Shown here in pieces: positions 11,352-21,455 of a stretch of 64,000 nucleotides of DNA; position 1 is the stretch's first letter, and every line of letters starts with the position of its first letter. Source of the stretch: Fennellomyces sp. T-0311 (lineage: Eukaryota; Mucoromycota; Mucoromycetes; Mucorales; Lichtheimiaceae); assembly GCA_025266875.1 (NCBI GenBank), contig JALLLT010000025.1, positions 186,001-250,000 of the forward strand, in the 5' to 3' direction. The position numbers and the translations under genes were made by a program. The notes beneath the pieces are model-generated. The model was not told the DNA's origin. It made no database searches and saw only the letters and a program-made list of their open reading frames with translations.

Positions 11352-13343
11352 CTACGACGTGGAGGGTTTGGGATCAATAAACAATCGAAACTCCCCGTAG
11401 TTGCCGTAATAAAGGCGATCAATACTGCCGCAGGATAGGACTGTACATGAGCACTCTTTGTGATCCGAACTGAGCTCATTCCTCACGTCAAATTCATCCC
11501 TGACCGAATTTAGTATTTGACTTTTCAAAGTCGCAATTGCCTTTGTTGCATTGTCACGTATGGTGCTATTGTCATAAGTATCCTCGTCCAAGTCAGTGTT
11601 TAGCCACCGTACAATGGCATCGTTGTTGATCCGTTCCAAGAAGGGTGTTACAAATAACGCATGTTCACGTCCAGCATTGAACAGTGGCGAGTCGTTTTCA
11701 TCCCACCGTGGCGTCTTGACCATAAAAAGTTTGCATAAAGCGATACGTTCTTGCTTCCAATCACGACCATAGCGGCGAATGGCTGGCTGCCTGTATACTC
11801 GTGCATTGAACATGCGGAAATAAGAGAGCCAGTGTTGCCACAAGTTGATCCGAATAATAGGATCTTGATCTGGTATGATCCACATGCAGTCCCATAAATC
11901 CAGATGGATAAGTTTCGGGCATCGTTCACCAACATGATCAAGTAACGTGTTTGATGCAATAACGCAACTCTTCAATTCCAGAGTCATGAGATATGATTTG
12001 TATTTCTTAGCCCTAGCATCGCCGTCGCAGCAGATTTGGCCACGAGCAACTGTCAGTTTCTTCAATGCTGGACAAGATGATAGTATAACGTCAAGATTGA
12101 TGTCGTAAAAATCGTCCAGCATCATTGTCCGTTTCCCAGCCGTCGTTCTGCTATCCAGTTCGAGTTGTTGCAATTGAGGACAGTTTTTGAATTGTTGTAA
12201 ATCCGCGGGAAATCTCCACATTGATAGCCGCTCAAGGCTATCCGTCGCTTTGTGGCTGATCCATTCTGAAAAGAACGGCGTAGGGTGATCACGTAAGGAT
12301 ATTTTGCGAATACCTTTGACTAGTTGCGGCCATGCAGTGCTATATTGAGCCGCGAATGCTGCTAGAACAAGCTCGTCCAATTGCGGAAAGAAGTCTCGAA
12401 ACGCGACTGTCGGACTAGCTTGAGAGGATCGATGTTCAACACGAACTAAACTTAGTTGGCGCCATCCCGACGTGACATTTAAGCTCTTTAGCGATGGGTA
12501 CTTGCGCGCAATGTATATCCACCATGGATGATTAAAGACATTTGCATCAGCCCACACAGAAAATCTGTCGATGGATAAATTCTCCATTGTCTCGGCAGGA
12601 ACCACATTCTCGATAACAAACAAAGGGAGCGGATCATCACTGGGAGCCTTGACATTCATTCCATGAATCGACAACTGTCTGAGGTTGGGGCACTTGTTAT
12701 GGAGCTGTTCCAGAAACGTAATCGACACAAAGCACATGTTTTCATTCGTAGTCAGCGACTCGAGCTTTGGCAGGTATTGCAGCATTGGAAGCATGATATC
12801 CGATGCAAAACTGTCTAACTGTGTCTCAGAGTTGAGTAACCGAAGGTTCAACGATCGTAAGCTGGGTGGATGAAAGTGTCCAAGGAATCCAAATGGCGAT
12901 TCGAATACACGTGCACGTGCGCTTCTCTTCAATGGTTTTCTCCGTTCTTCCCAGTCAAAATGGACGGATGTAACGTTTGGACACAGCGTATTGAGTTGTT
13001 GAGCTCTTTTGATGGTTAAAAATCCGTCTTGTACGTGCAGCGTGCTCACACTGCAACCAAGATCTGCCACTCGCAGTATCCCGAAGCCATCGTTTCGCTT
13101 GGGTTCTTTCGCGGATTGCTCGATCGCTTTGTAAAAGGTACAGAATTTTTGATAGTCCTTTGGCTTCACCGTTTTGTAAAGCATAGGTCGAAAGGTTCCA
13201 TTCCAAGTAGCTGACACGAATATGCATTGCTTTAGATCGGCAGTGTCCAAATACTCGGTAATGAGTAGAATGAGGTCGACGGGGAAATCCGTAATGGTCA
13301 GTTTGAATGCGCGCTGCATCTGTGCTTGATCAGAATTTAACAT
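11352..13343 (-). CDS. F-box/LRR-type protein, 663 aa
   Basis: A single-exon gene of 663 aa from the ATG complementary to 13341-13343. The N-terminal extension is slightly longer than in its paralogues. The F-box is at about residues 18-55 (FPVDLILLITEYLDTADLKQ, then CIFVSATWNGTFRPM). Repeats include LCPNVTSVHFDW, LPKLESLTTNE, KCPNLRQLSIHG, CPALKKLTV and RCPKLIHLDLWDCMWIIPD. The mid-protein motif is WISHKATDSLERLSM and the C-terminal signature CTVLSCGSIDRLYYGNYGEF. It is closest to the 634-aa gene at 6406-8310, with the remnant at 8540-9230 a third member. The predicted role is an SCF E3 ligase substrate receptor; the substrate is unknown. Confidence 0.9.
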   Translation of the reverse strand: MLNSDQAQMQRAFKLTITDFPVDLILLITEYLDTADLKQCIFVSATWNGTFRPMLYKTVKPKDYQKFCTFYKAIEQSAKEPKRNDGFGILRVADLGCSVSTLHVQDGFLTIKRAQQLNTLCPNVTSVHFDWEERRKPLKRSARARVFESPFGFLGHFHPPSLRSLNLRLLNSETQLDSFASDIMLPMLQYLPKLESLTTNENMCFVSITFLEQLHNKCPNLRQLSIHGMNVKAPSDDPLPLFVIENVVPAETMENLSIDRFSVWADANVFNHPWWIYIARKYPSLKSLNVTSGWRQLSLVRVEHRSSQASPTVAFRDFFPQLDELVLAAFAAQYSTAWPQLVKGIRKISLRDHPTPFFSEWISHKATDSLERLSMWRFPADLQQFKNCPQLQQLELDSRTTAGKRTMMLDDFYDINLDVILSSCPALKKLTVARGQICCDGDARAKKYKSYLMTLELKSCVIASNTLLDHVGERCPKLIHLDLWDCMWIIPDQDPIIRINLWQHWLSYFRMFNARVYRQPAIRRYGRDWKQERIALCKLFMVKTPRWDENDSPLFNAGREHALFVTPFLERINNDAIVRWLNTDLDEDTYDNSTIRDNATKAIATLKSQILNSVRDEFDVRNELSSDHKECSCTVLSCGSIDRLYYGNYGEFRLFIDPKPSTS

Positions 13344-13405
13344 GTAAGGTGGCCTGTAATAAATTAGCTCGTACGACGTTGAATGGACAACGACATGTTA
13401 TACAG

Positions 13406-14189
13406 ATTAAAGCGTATTTATTATTATTATAATTTGTGGGTATGGCACTCGAGGGCAACATCCTTTAGGCAATTTGCCGGCCATATTGAGGGCAGAGGGA
13501 ATTGGAAAGTGTAGATAGGAATTGAGAAGTGGGTATAGGTGGTGGGACATACAGGAAAACCCTTACTGGGAAGAAAAACCTGATGTGAGGACTGTGAGCT
13601 CGGGAGGTATCAGGTATGGCAATAAATATAAAATTCTAGCTACGCGGCAAAGTAAAGAAAAAGAAAAAAGAAAGGGAGGTAGTGATAGCGGCAGTTGTGT
13701 GTGCACCCATGGTAGTGGGAATACTAGCCAGTGGTATCGATATTGCTGTTGGTATCGGCAAAGAATGCATCCAGGATCAACTGTGGATCGGGTTCTGGGT
13801 CAAATTGTGTATCTGGATGGGTACATACATCAATATCCCGAAGAACTTGGAGAAGCAGTGGCCATGTTCGGCGCCAGTGGCCAGACCGTAGGCTTTTGGC
13901 CTTGCGTGGTAGGTCATTGAGGAGGATGTCAATGATATGCTGAGTGCGATCGACAGGCTTGTTGTAGCTTTGGAGCAGACGTTGGAAGGCTGGTTCAACC
14001 AGTGGGCAGACAAGTAGTGGTACGGTGAGCGGTTGGAAGTGGTATCGGTTAGGTGTCTTGCCACTCACGCCACATCTGCATTTTTTAAGAGGAAAAGAAG
14101 GGAGCCAGTGCATACGCCACTTGACAAGGCGATGGCGAGCTTGACTGCTGGCAGGCAAAAATAATATCGGATCCCAGCGGCGCTCCGGG
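13406..14189 (-). mobile_element. 5'-truncated LINE (non-LTR retrotransposon) 3' end
   Basis: A 784-bp insertion is bounded by perfect 14-bp direct repeats (GACATGTTATACAG at 13392-13405 and 14190-14203), the target duplication of target-primed reverse transcription. On the minus strand it encodes, in one frame down to a stop at 13724, the C-terminal tail of a LINE polymerase: KWRMHWLPSFPLKKCRCG, then CPLVEPAFQRLL, HIIDILLNDLP, WRRTWPLLLQVLRDID and HPDTQFDPEPDP. This tail follows the RT zinc-binding domain in fungal LINEs. It ends in an A-rich (AAT)n tail at about 13410-13430. The RT itself is absent. The intact duplication implies a fairly recent insertion between two F-box genes. Confidence 0.85.
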
Positions 14190-14337
14190 GACATGTTATA
14201 CAGCCGTTAGAAAAAGTAAGACACGTGATCATATGGCAACGTTGGACTCACTGCAATGATAACCGAGCAACGTGAATAAGCTTTGTTGGTATAGTGTCAA
14301 TAAATATATACAAAACGTTTCAGATGCACGTTTAAAT

Positions 14338-16248
14338 CTACTTTACAGCTATAAAGCCCTTGTGGTCCATACTTACTCGACCAGAATTGTAATGGAAACG
14401 AGCAACACCGCGACAGCACAATACTGTGCTCCAGCGCTTCCCATGCGACTGCTTAGCCCCTGATTTTCGCAACCGATCCATTGCCTCTTTTGCCTTTTGA
14501 ATCTTTGCCCCGTCTTGAGACTCATGCAAGTAATGCATAATGTCGGCATCATTAATTCTCGCGACAGTCACCGATGGATGCGAATTTGTCTCACTGATCC
14601 AGAACAGGGGAAGATCGCTTTCTTGGTGATGTTCTGGCGTGTTCAACATGAAACACTCGTTGATTCCTGTGACATAGCTTATCCTCCATCTCGCCTGCGT
14701 ATACTCGAATGATCGCGTCGGCGGTATTACTAGGTTTGTAGGCGGATCCAGCTTTGCAATATCTGAGAATATCTTTGGATCTTTCAAACAAAAGAACGCA
14801 AACCACTGGTACGGAAACCAAAGCCGGATAATGGGATATGTGTCTGTGCTTCTCCAGAAACAATGATTCATGCTGACATGTGTCAGCTGTCGGCATCGTT
14901 CACTGAGATACGCAAGCACTTGGTTGTTATCAAAGACCGATTTGTCCATAAGCAAGGTCTTCAAGCGGGATTGACTTGTTACATTACCGTGTCGGATGAA
15001 GCATTTAGAAATAGACAGCTTTTCCAACGCAGGACAGGAAAGCACAACTTCAAGAGGCAACTCCTGGAAGTTGTCTAGATAGCCATGTTTCTTCCCCAAA
15101 TAAAGTTCCCGCAGATGTACGCAGCGCGTAATCCCATCCAACGCCCTGGGTAGTGTCCGCAACGTGAGCTGTGCAAGACCATTTGTTGCATCGTTGTTGA
15201 TCCATTCTTCAAAGTACATTGTTGGATCGTCCAGCAATGACACACTGGGGATACCAGCGACTAGGCGGGGGTAAGCTGAACTTGGTAACGATGCAAATGC
15301 ACCCAAATCCAACGTTTTCAGATGTGGCCAATGATCTCGAAGCGTGATGGTACTGATGATAGGGGATGGTTCGACCCGCGTTCGACCCAATGGGTTCTTG
15401 AAGGACCCAGCATGGAAGATCGAGAGTTTCGTCAATGATGGATACTTGTGCTTGATGTATTCGAACCATTGGCCATCACAGAAACGACTGTGATCCGACA
15501 CTGCGTCTGGAAATGATAAGCTTTGCAGGGCGTAGGCAGGTACCACCTGCGCCATATCGAAGGGGATGGTATAATCATCATCCGGCCGACTGACCCAACC
15601 GACCTTGAGACAAATGAGATTAGGGCATGCATCATGAAACTCTTCCATGACTGCCGGAATCACTTGGAACACGTCAAATGTCACAGTCAGCGATTCGAGC
15701 TGCGGAAAATGGCGCAATACGGTGGAGATGGTATCGGCTGGAAGCTGAGACACCGGTCCATTCAAATCTAGGCAGATCAGACTAGCTGGATGAAAGTGCT
15801 GAAAGAATGTTGCAGGCGAATAGAACTGATGATGGCCCGGCAACGATTTGCGAGTTCTGAACATCTTTCCATTGTCATTCCAACGAAAGCAGATGGATGT
15901 AATGTCGGGACACAGCGAGGCGAGTTGCTTCATATCTTGAATCGACATAATGCCATCCTCCAGGTGTAACGCGTATATGTAATCTCCTACGTTATCGACG
16001 CGTGGTACGTTGTCCATTTTCCGTCGTTTTGCCACATGGGCATATCGTTCCAGTGCTTTCACAAAGTCGGAAAACTGCCAACAGCTTGTTAGCTTCACTG
16101 ACCAGTGACGGAAGGCACGAAAGATTAGGTTCCATGAGTTTGACACGCAAACGCATTGTCCAAGATCTTTGGTGTTGAGGTACGCTGCAATCTGCTGAAT
16201 GATCTCAGCTGGAAGATTCGAAAGTGTAGTGCCTTCGCTGTAGATCAT
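14338..16248 (-). CDS. F-box/LRR-type protein, 636 aa
   Basis: A single-exon gene of 636 aa starting at the ATG complementary to 16246-16248. The F-box is at residues 11-48 (NLPAEIIQQIAAYLNTKDLG, then CVCVSNSWNLIFRAF). AKRRKMD shortly after the F-box matches the basic patch of the 659-aa paralogue. Repeats include LCPDITSICFRW, HFPQLESLTVTFD, CPNLICLKVGW, CPALEKLSI and RCRQLTHVSMNHCFW. The mid-protein motif is WINNDATNGLAQLTL and the C-terminal signature STVLCCRGVARFHYNSGRVS. It is most like the gene at 4200-6179. The expected role is an SCF ubiquitin ligase adaptor. No breaks are visible. Confidence 0.9.
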   Translation of the reverse strand: MIYSEGTTLSNLPAEIIQQIAAYLNTKDLGQCVCVSNSWNLIFRAFRHWSVKLTSCWQFSDFVKALERYAHVAKRRKMDNVPRVDNVGDYIYALHLEDGIMSIQDMKQLASLCPDITSICFRWNDNGKMFRTRKSLPGHHQFYSPATFFQHFHPASLICLDLNGPVSQLPADTISTVLRHFPQLESLTVTFDVFQVIPAVMEEFHDACPNLICLKVGWVSRPDDDYTIPFDMAQVVPAYALQSLSFPDAVSDHSRFCDGQWFEYIKHKYPSLTKLSIFHAGSFKNPLGRTRVEPSPIISTITLRDHWPHLKTLDLGAFASLPSSAYPRLVAGIPSVSLLDDPTMYFEEWINNDATNGLAQLTLRTLPRALDGITRCVHLRELYLGKKHGYLDNFQELPLEVVLSCPALEKLSISKCFIRHGNVTSQSRLKTLLMDKSVFDNNQVLAYLSERCRQLTHVSMNHCFWRSTDTYPIIRLWFPYQWFAFFCLKDPKIFSDIAKLDPPTNLVIPPTRSFEYTQARWRISYVTGINECFMLNTPEHHQESDLPLFWISETNSHPSVTVARINDADIMHYLHESQDGAKIQKAKEAMDRLRKSGAKQSHGKRWSTVLCCRGVARFHYNSGRVSMDHKGFIAVK

Positions 16249-16539
16249 TGCCCACTACTTTGTAGCCCATGAGAGCAAAGTCGCTGAAAGAAGTAAAGAG
16301 GTACCTTTTTCCTGGAAGAGTAAAAAAGAAAAAGAGAGCGTCTTTTCCTTAATTGGCAACCTTTTTTTGTTTCACTGCAGCACTTCTGGTCATTGTCGTT
16401 CGCAGTGCTACCACGCTCCTGCCATGGATAGTGTGAAGCCTTTGCTTATGGCGTTGAAACGCGCTGATCTATCTGAAACGGTATGTTGGAACAAGCATAT
16501 ACTTTATTACATCAGCTACAGCGCGATAGAAGCATTGTA

Positions 16540-18444
16540 TCAATACTTCTTGCCTGTACTACAGAAATCATCATCGTCCACATTCAAACGCCCATCATTG
16601 TAATAGAGAAGAGTGACGCTTCGACAAGATAGTACCGTACTCCAATATCTGAATGACACGTGATCCCCCTTCAACCCCCTCAACGATTCGATAGCCTGCT
16701 TCGCCTTCGCCTGTTTCACTTGGTCCTGTGACCCATCCAACCACTCCATAATATCACTATGGTGTAGCCTCGTCACTTTTGCTCTACGATCCGTTGCGAG
16801 TGGCCTAGTGTCGAATAACATTCGATTGCTCTTGTCCTTCTTTAGCATAAAGCACTCGTGGACTCCCGGTTTCCTATGCGTTATATACCGCGTTCGTCCA
16901 AATTCATCGGGGAAGAAAGAAGCATACATGCGATCACGCTCAACTTCTCTGCATGTCCAAGGAGACACAAGACGAAAATATGACAGGCGGTGCTGCGAAA
17001 AGTCAAGCCGGATTACCGGGTACTCGCTCGAATCAACCCATATGCACATTCGCAAATTTAGATGTATGATGCTCGGACAGTGATGAGCGATATGTGCGAG
17101 GGCCTCGTTTGTAAGTGCCGCATTTACCAGTTCCAAATATTCCAAAGGCGATTTGTCCGCTGGCGTATCATCATAACGTATAAAGCTTCCAGATACGGTC
17201 AGCTTTCTGAGTACCGAGCAGCATGATAGTATGACATCCAATGCGATTTCGGGTGTGCCACAGGGTTTATCAGGTTGCAGAAACGGGCCACTGTCGAGGT
17301 TGAGTTCTCGGAGGTACTTGCAATTTCCGAGCCCACGCAAATCGTTGGGTACAGCTGATAACGACAGTTTCTCTATTCCTTTGGTAGCATCATTGCTGAT
17401 CCAGGCCGGGAAAAGAGACATTGTATCGTCACAAAGGGTTATTTTCGAAATGCCCCTTACCAAGAGTGGCCATGTAATACTAGGCTTTCCGGCAAACTCA
17501 CCGAGCGAGAGATCATCCAACCGGGGAAAGTAGTCTCTAAGCGCGACAATCGCAGCATTTGAAACGTCTTCCTCTGATCTGCTTGCCTGAAGTGCACGTT
17601 CAAATATACGATGTTTGGTACCGATATCCAGGCACCGAAGTTCTGGATACTTGCGTACGATGTACCTGAACCACGTCCCATCCAAGACATTCCTGGCTTC
17701 CCAGAGCTGCTTTCTATGGAAGCATAGATTTCGCATAGAACGGGCTGGCACAACGCGTTCAATATCTGCTGCGGAAACGGAATCATCAAAGACATTAGGC
17801 ACCGTAAACTTAATGTACCTGAGCCCTGGACACAGATCATGAAGCTTCTCCAAGTACGCAATCGAAATGAAATATCGTGTCGATGATATGGTCAATGACA
17901 AGAGCTGAGGCAAGTGACGAAAGACATCCGATGGTATGTCGCAGCCATTGCCGGATCCAGTCAACTCTAGACAAGTTACATTGCTTGGTCGAAAATGCTC
18001 AAGGAATCCTGCAGGTGAATAGAACCGACGAGTGGTCGCGGTATGGCTCTTTACAGGTTGTTGATCTGCTGAAACCTGCCAATAAAAACGTACAGACGTC
18101 GTGTTGGAGCATAGGGTTCCGAGCCGCTCCATCTCCTTGGCTGTCATTACGCCATCCTGAATGTCTAGCTTTTTTATATGACTGAAACGGTTGATCGTAT
18201 CCAGCGAGGTTGAGCGAAGTTTTCGACTTGACATGGATTGCCCGAGTTTTTGGAGGAAACTTCTGGATTTGACGCGATCAAATAGCTTGACATTATGGTA
18301 TCGGAAAGGGGAAAAGATCGTGTACCAGGTTGATGATGTGCACATGCACTCGCCGAGATCACTTGCATCTAAATAGTTGGTTGCAATGTAGTGAATGATC
18401 TCACTGGGAAGATTCGTAAGGGCTGTTTGTTCTTGGCCGTTCAT
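16540..18444 (-). CDS. F-box/LRR-type protein, 634 aa
   Basis: A single-exon gene of 634 aa from the ATG complementary to 18442-18444. The F-box is at residues 11-50 (NLPSEIIHYIATNYLDASDL, then CMCTSSTWYTIFSPF) and has one residue more than its paralogues before the conserved YLD. Repeats include LCSNTTSVRFYW, HLPQLLSLTISS, LCPGLRYIKFT, CCSVLRKLTVSG and HCPSIIHLNLRMCIW. The mid-protein motif is WISNDATKGIEKLSL and the C-terminal signature STVLSCRSVTLLYYNDGRLN, followed by an acidic VDDDDF tail. The predicted role is an SCF substrate receptor. It begins 292 bp upstream of the 636-aa gene and is followed upstream by a decayed near-copy that adjoins the triplicated block. Confidence 0.9.
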   Translation of the reverse strand: MNGQEQTALTNLPSEIIHYIATNYLDASDLGECMCTSSTWYTIFSPFRYHNVKLFDRVKSRSFLQKLGQSMSSRKLRSTSLDTINRFSHIKKLDIQDGVMTAKEMERLGTLCSNTTSVRFYWQVSADQQPVKSHTATTRRFYSPAGFLEHFRPSNVTCLELTGSGNGCDIPSDVFRHLPQLLSLTISSTRYFISIAYLEKLHDLCPGLRYIKFTVPNVFDDSVSAADIERVVPARSMRNLCFHRKQLWEARNVLDGTWFRYIVRKYPELRCLDIGTKHRIFERALQASRSEEDVSNAAIVALRDYFPRLDDLSLGEFAGKPSITWPLLVRGISKITLCDDTMSLFPAWISNDATKGIEKLSLSAVPNDLRGLGNCKYLRELNLDSGPFLQPDKPCGTPEIALDVILSCCSVLRKLTVSGSFIRYDDTPADKSPLEYLELVNAALTNEALAHIAHHCPSIIHLNLRMCIWVDSSEYPVIRLDFSQHRLSYFRLVSPWTCREVERDRMYASFFPDEFGRTRYITHRKPGVHECFMLKKDKSNRMLFDTRPLATDRRAKVTRLHHSDIMEWLDGSQDQVKQAKAKQAIESLRGLKGDHVSFRYWSTVLSCRSVTLLYYNDGRLNVDDDDFCSTGKKY

Positions 18445-18549
18445 TGTCTGCTGCTTTTACTGGACAAAAGGAAGAAGAAACCAGTCGGTCCTTTTCACAC
18501 GCCCTTTGAAAATGCACTAGCCGTAAAATTGAGGAACGTTGCGTCTGTG

Positions 18550-19010
18550 CTATCCTCCAGGCCCTAACGACGTCATTATAGTAAAGAAGATTAATGGTAC
18601 AAGGTCACCACCCGAGTGCCTGCGGATGATGTACGCCGACCACAGATCATAGCAGACATTTTTGCCATCCCACACCTGCTTTTCAGCTAAGATAATTTTA
18701 CACCATGCTAACTGGTGGAACATGTTCGATATTGGATTTCTTGTTGGGATATAAGCTCTGCGACAATATTTAGATGCTTGAGCCTTGTGCATTACGTTCC
18801 AGATATGATGTGTATCGTGATGATGAACTGCTTCGAAGTGATGATCAACTATTCAAGTTGCGGAAGATGCCAAAGCACTTGAAGCGGGATATCAGCTTTT
18901 CCACTGCCATCCACTTCGAAAGAGGTGAGGCTGTCAGAATGAAAATATGCGGGGAATGGTACAGGGAAACAGAATCAGCGCGTCGATGTGCTACGACTCT
19001 CTTCAATGAG
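18550..19010 (-). pseudogene. F-box/LRR pseudogene fragment cut by repeat A
   Basis: Minus-strand fragments resemble the 634-aa gene beside it. VWDGKNVCYDLWSAYIIRR corresponds to LWEARNVLDGTWFRYIVRK. SLTSFEVDGSGKADIPLQVL followed by WHLPQLE corresponds to VTCLELTGSGNGCDIPSDVF followed by RHLPQL. Stops and frame changes are present and both ends of the gene are missing. The part beyond 18872 lies inside triplicated segment A, and a second copy of that part is carried into segment C (29132 onward). Confidence 0.7.
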
Positions 19011-21455
19011 ATGTACGGAAACTTTGCGTTACATCTTTTCGTCTTTAAATTTATGAGCATCGCTTTTGCCTACTTTATGCATCAAACTGGTACATATCCA
19101 CTGCCATGGTGGATCATGGTATCAGAGAACAAGATCACTGTCTTTGATTCGTACGCAATATGTACATCAAATATGGATGCAGCTTTTTCATCGAATGGAT
19201 GACACGCTTTTACCGTTTCACAGCAAAAAACAAGCGCCGAGCAAAGCTGTTATAATAGCTACGTACACACGTAACTGCTTCTCTTTTATCACTACAAAAT
19301 TACCGTTATACTTTCATCAAAAGCTGTTGTATCTCTGTTTTTCTAGGATTTAGCGCAAAAATGTAAGCACAAAATTTCTGTCACCCTTCTCAATCTGATC
19401 TCTAGTGACGCTCCGGTTATATCGTATTGATGTCGAATTGGCGCATAGTCTTTCTCGCTGTCACATCTCTTTGGCGTTCGCCAAGCCAATATTTTCTACG
19501 CGTGGTATATTCGTTGAGTTTGATCAAAGTTTCCTTCATTTCGTCCCTATCACTGTCATTGACCGTTTGAGTGTTTTTAAAAGCTTTTTGAAATTGACTT
19601 CCTGTACTAGTTTCATTTCCTGGTATCGGATAGTACGAAAGATCGCGTATAAGGATACAAAAAGCTCTGATGAAGGCTGTGAGGTGAGGTCACCACCTTA
19701 CTAATTTGGGAACTCGGAGTATGGGTAGAGCGCCTGGCCCAGCAGTCACTGGATGACGATCTCTTTTCCTCTAACCAACTTTTTCTTCCTGGTCATCTTG
19801 CGTGTCCAGAGTAACGTTTGTCCATTGGGGCCATGCAACCTGGTCTTCTCCAAGAGTTTGTATAGTGCACATGTATGTTCGTCCATTTGGGGTCATGCAA
19901 CTTGGTCTTTTCCAAGAGTTTGTACATATACACATGTATGTTCGTCCACTGGGGTCATGCAACTTGGTCTTCTCCAAGAGTTTGTATAGTGCACATGTAT
20001 GTTCGTCCATTTGGGGTCATGCAACTTGGTCTTTTCCAAGAGTTTGTACATATACACATGTATGTTCGTCCACTGGGGTCATGCAACTTGGTCTTCTCCA
20101 AGAGCTTGTATAGTGCACATGTATGTTCGTCCATTTGGGGTCATGCAACTTGGTCTTTTCCAAGAGTTTGTACATATACACATGTATGTTCGTCCACTGG
20201 GGTCATGCAACTTGGTCTTCTCCAAGAGTTTGTACATATACACACGTATGTTCGTCCACTGGGGTCATGTAACTTGGTCCGATGTTCTGCTGTCTGTGCT
20301 TAATATTGGAGTGCAAGATCGATAGATCCCTGCCATGATAGCCATATCAAAAGGTCAGTTTATATCGGGTCATAGGTATGGCAGCTGGCCACAGAAACAC
20401 TCACGCACCACATTCTAGTCTATTACGATCTATACGAAAGTTAACGTGGTCCGGTCAAGACGCCTGTGCTACTGCGGGACAGACCTTTAGGTATGAGAAG
20501 GGTGATAATGATTTTGTGCGATATTGAAAATGGGTATGCATTAGAATCTATCTTTACTTTTGGTTACAGCGGACATCCCATTCTGTCGTCATGGCCATTC
20601 CCAATCATGCATGACCAACACGCACTTACCTTTATGCAAGCCGGTAATATCGCTATCCGGCGATCATCTGTTCTATTGCACGCTATATTTTCGATTTTCC
20701 CTTGGCGATCGCACCTAATCATGCTGGCCATACCCCGACTGCACTGGCTATTCAATCGTTCGCAGGACACATGGAGCTCAATAGTTTCAAATCACACATG
20801 TTTATCTTGAATAAAATAGCTTCCACATGTTTATGCATATTTTGGAGCCTTCCAAAGTCATGAATCATCCATCTTTCCTTACAGGACTTCTGATTTGATT
20901 CTTCTATAAACTTTTTTTGCCTTTCATTTACAATCGATACTGTCTGTGTACCGAAGCAGCGGTTGGGGAGCGGTGCATACGTACAATAAAGAGGCCCTCC
21001 TTAAGGTCTCATCGTTACTGTGACATTTTCAACAAGGATACAAGCACAGGTACGACATGTCATATCTTTAGCAAATAACCGTAAAGTGTATAATTATTGT
21101 GACAAACAACAACCAAGATGGTGTTGTTTTTATTTTTTTGGTCTTTTATTCATTTTACTCAAAATATCTTGAGATGGACGCTTCCACTCTTCCTTGGGGA
21201 CCAACTTGGGATCCACGGTGTTGAGTGTACAACGTTTTGATTTGAGGCAATTTTCGATGCGCTCAGCTGTACTGGAGATAAGTTCCTATGATTGTAAAGT
21301 GAGCATTTTTAAACATAACATTCCTTTGAATATATTCTTGTGCATATTAGCGATGCTACCTGAACCTTAATGAATGATGCAAGACACCGCTTGGACTTTC
21401 CAAGTTCTTCCATGTTGGACGGTAATTCAAATTGGGACAATTCTGTCAATCGGTA
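18872..21455 (+). repeat. Segment A of an inverted triplication (direct copy)
   Basis: This segment recurs almost unchanged two more times. Positions 18872-21090 match 29132-31474 in the same orientation, and 19182-21455 match 26754-29136 as the reverse complement. Over most of its length the copies differ by scattered single bases plus a 124-bp difference in the internal minisatellite (8 unit starts here, 10 in the others). A is flanked on the left by the rest of the F-box pseudogene and on the right by the rest of the nuclease-like gene, so it is the ancestral location. Small open frames inside (19405-19704, 20466-20810) match nothing known. Confidence 0.9.
19819..20281 (+). repeat. 62-bp minisatellite, about 7.5 units (copy A)
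   Basis: Tandem 62-bp units begin at successive GGGGTCATGCAACTTGG blocks (19889, 19951, 20013, 20075, 20137, 20199). Two unit types alternate: one has TTTTCC and TACATATACACA, the other TTCTCC and TATAGTGCACA. The higher-order period is therefore 124 bp. Because 62 is not a multiple of 3, the open frames across it are artefacts. Confidence 0.95.

Noticed and set aside
13522..13943. Plus-strand frames opposite the LINE tail
   Set aside because: They are antisense shadows of the minus-strand LINE coding fragment.
19700..19745. tRNA-like box A (GGGTAGAGCGCCTGGCC) suggesting a tRNA-derived SINE
   Set aside because: No box B follows at the right distance and no cloverleaf can be drawn.
19819..20281. 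CRISPR-like array
   Set aside because: Units are contiguous tandem repeats with no unique spacers, in a eukaryotic context.
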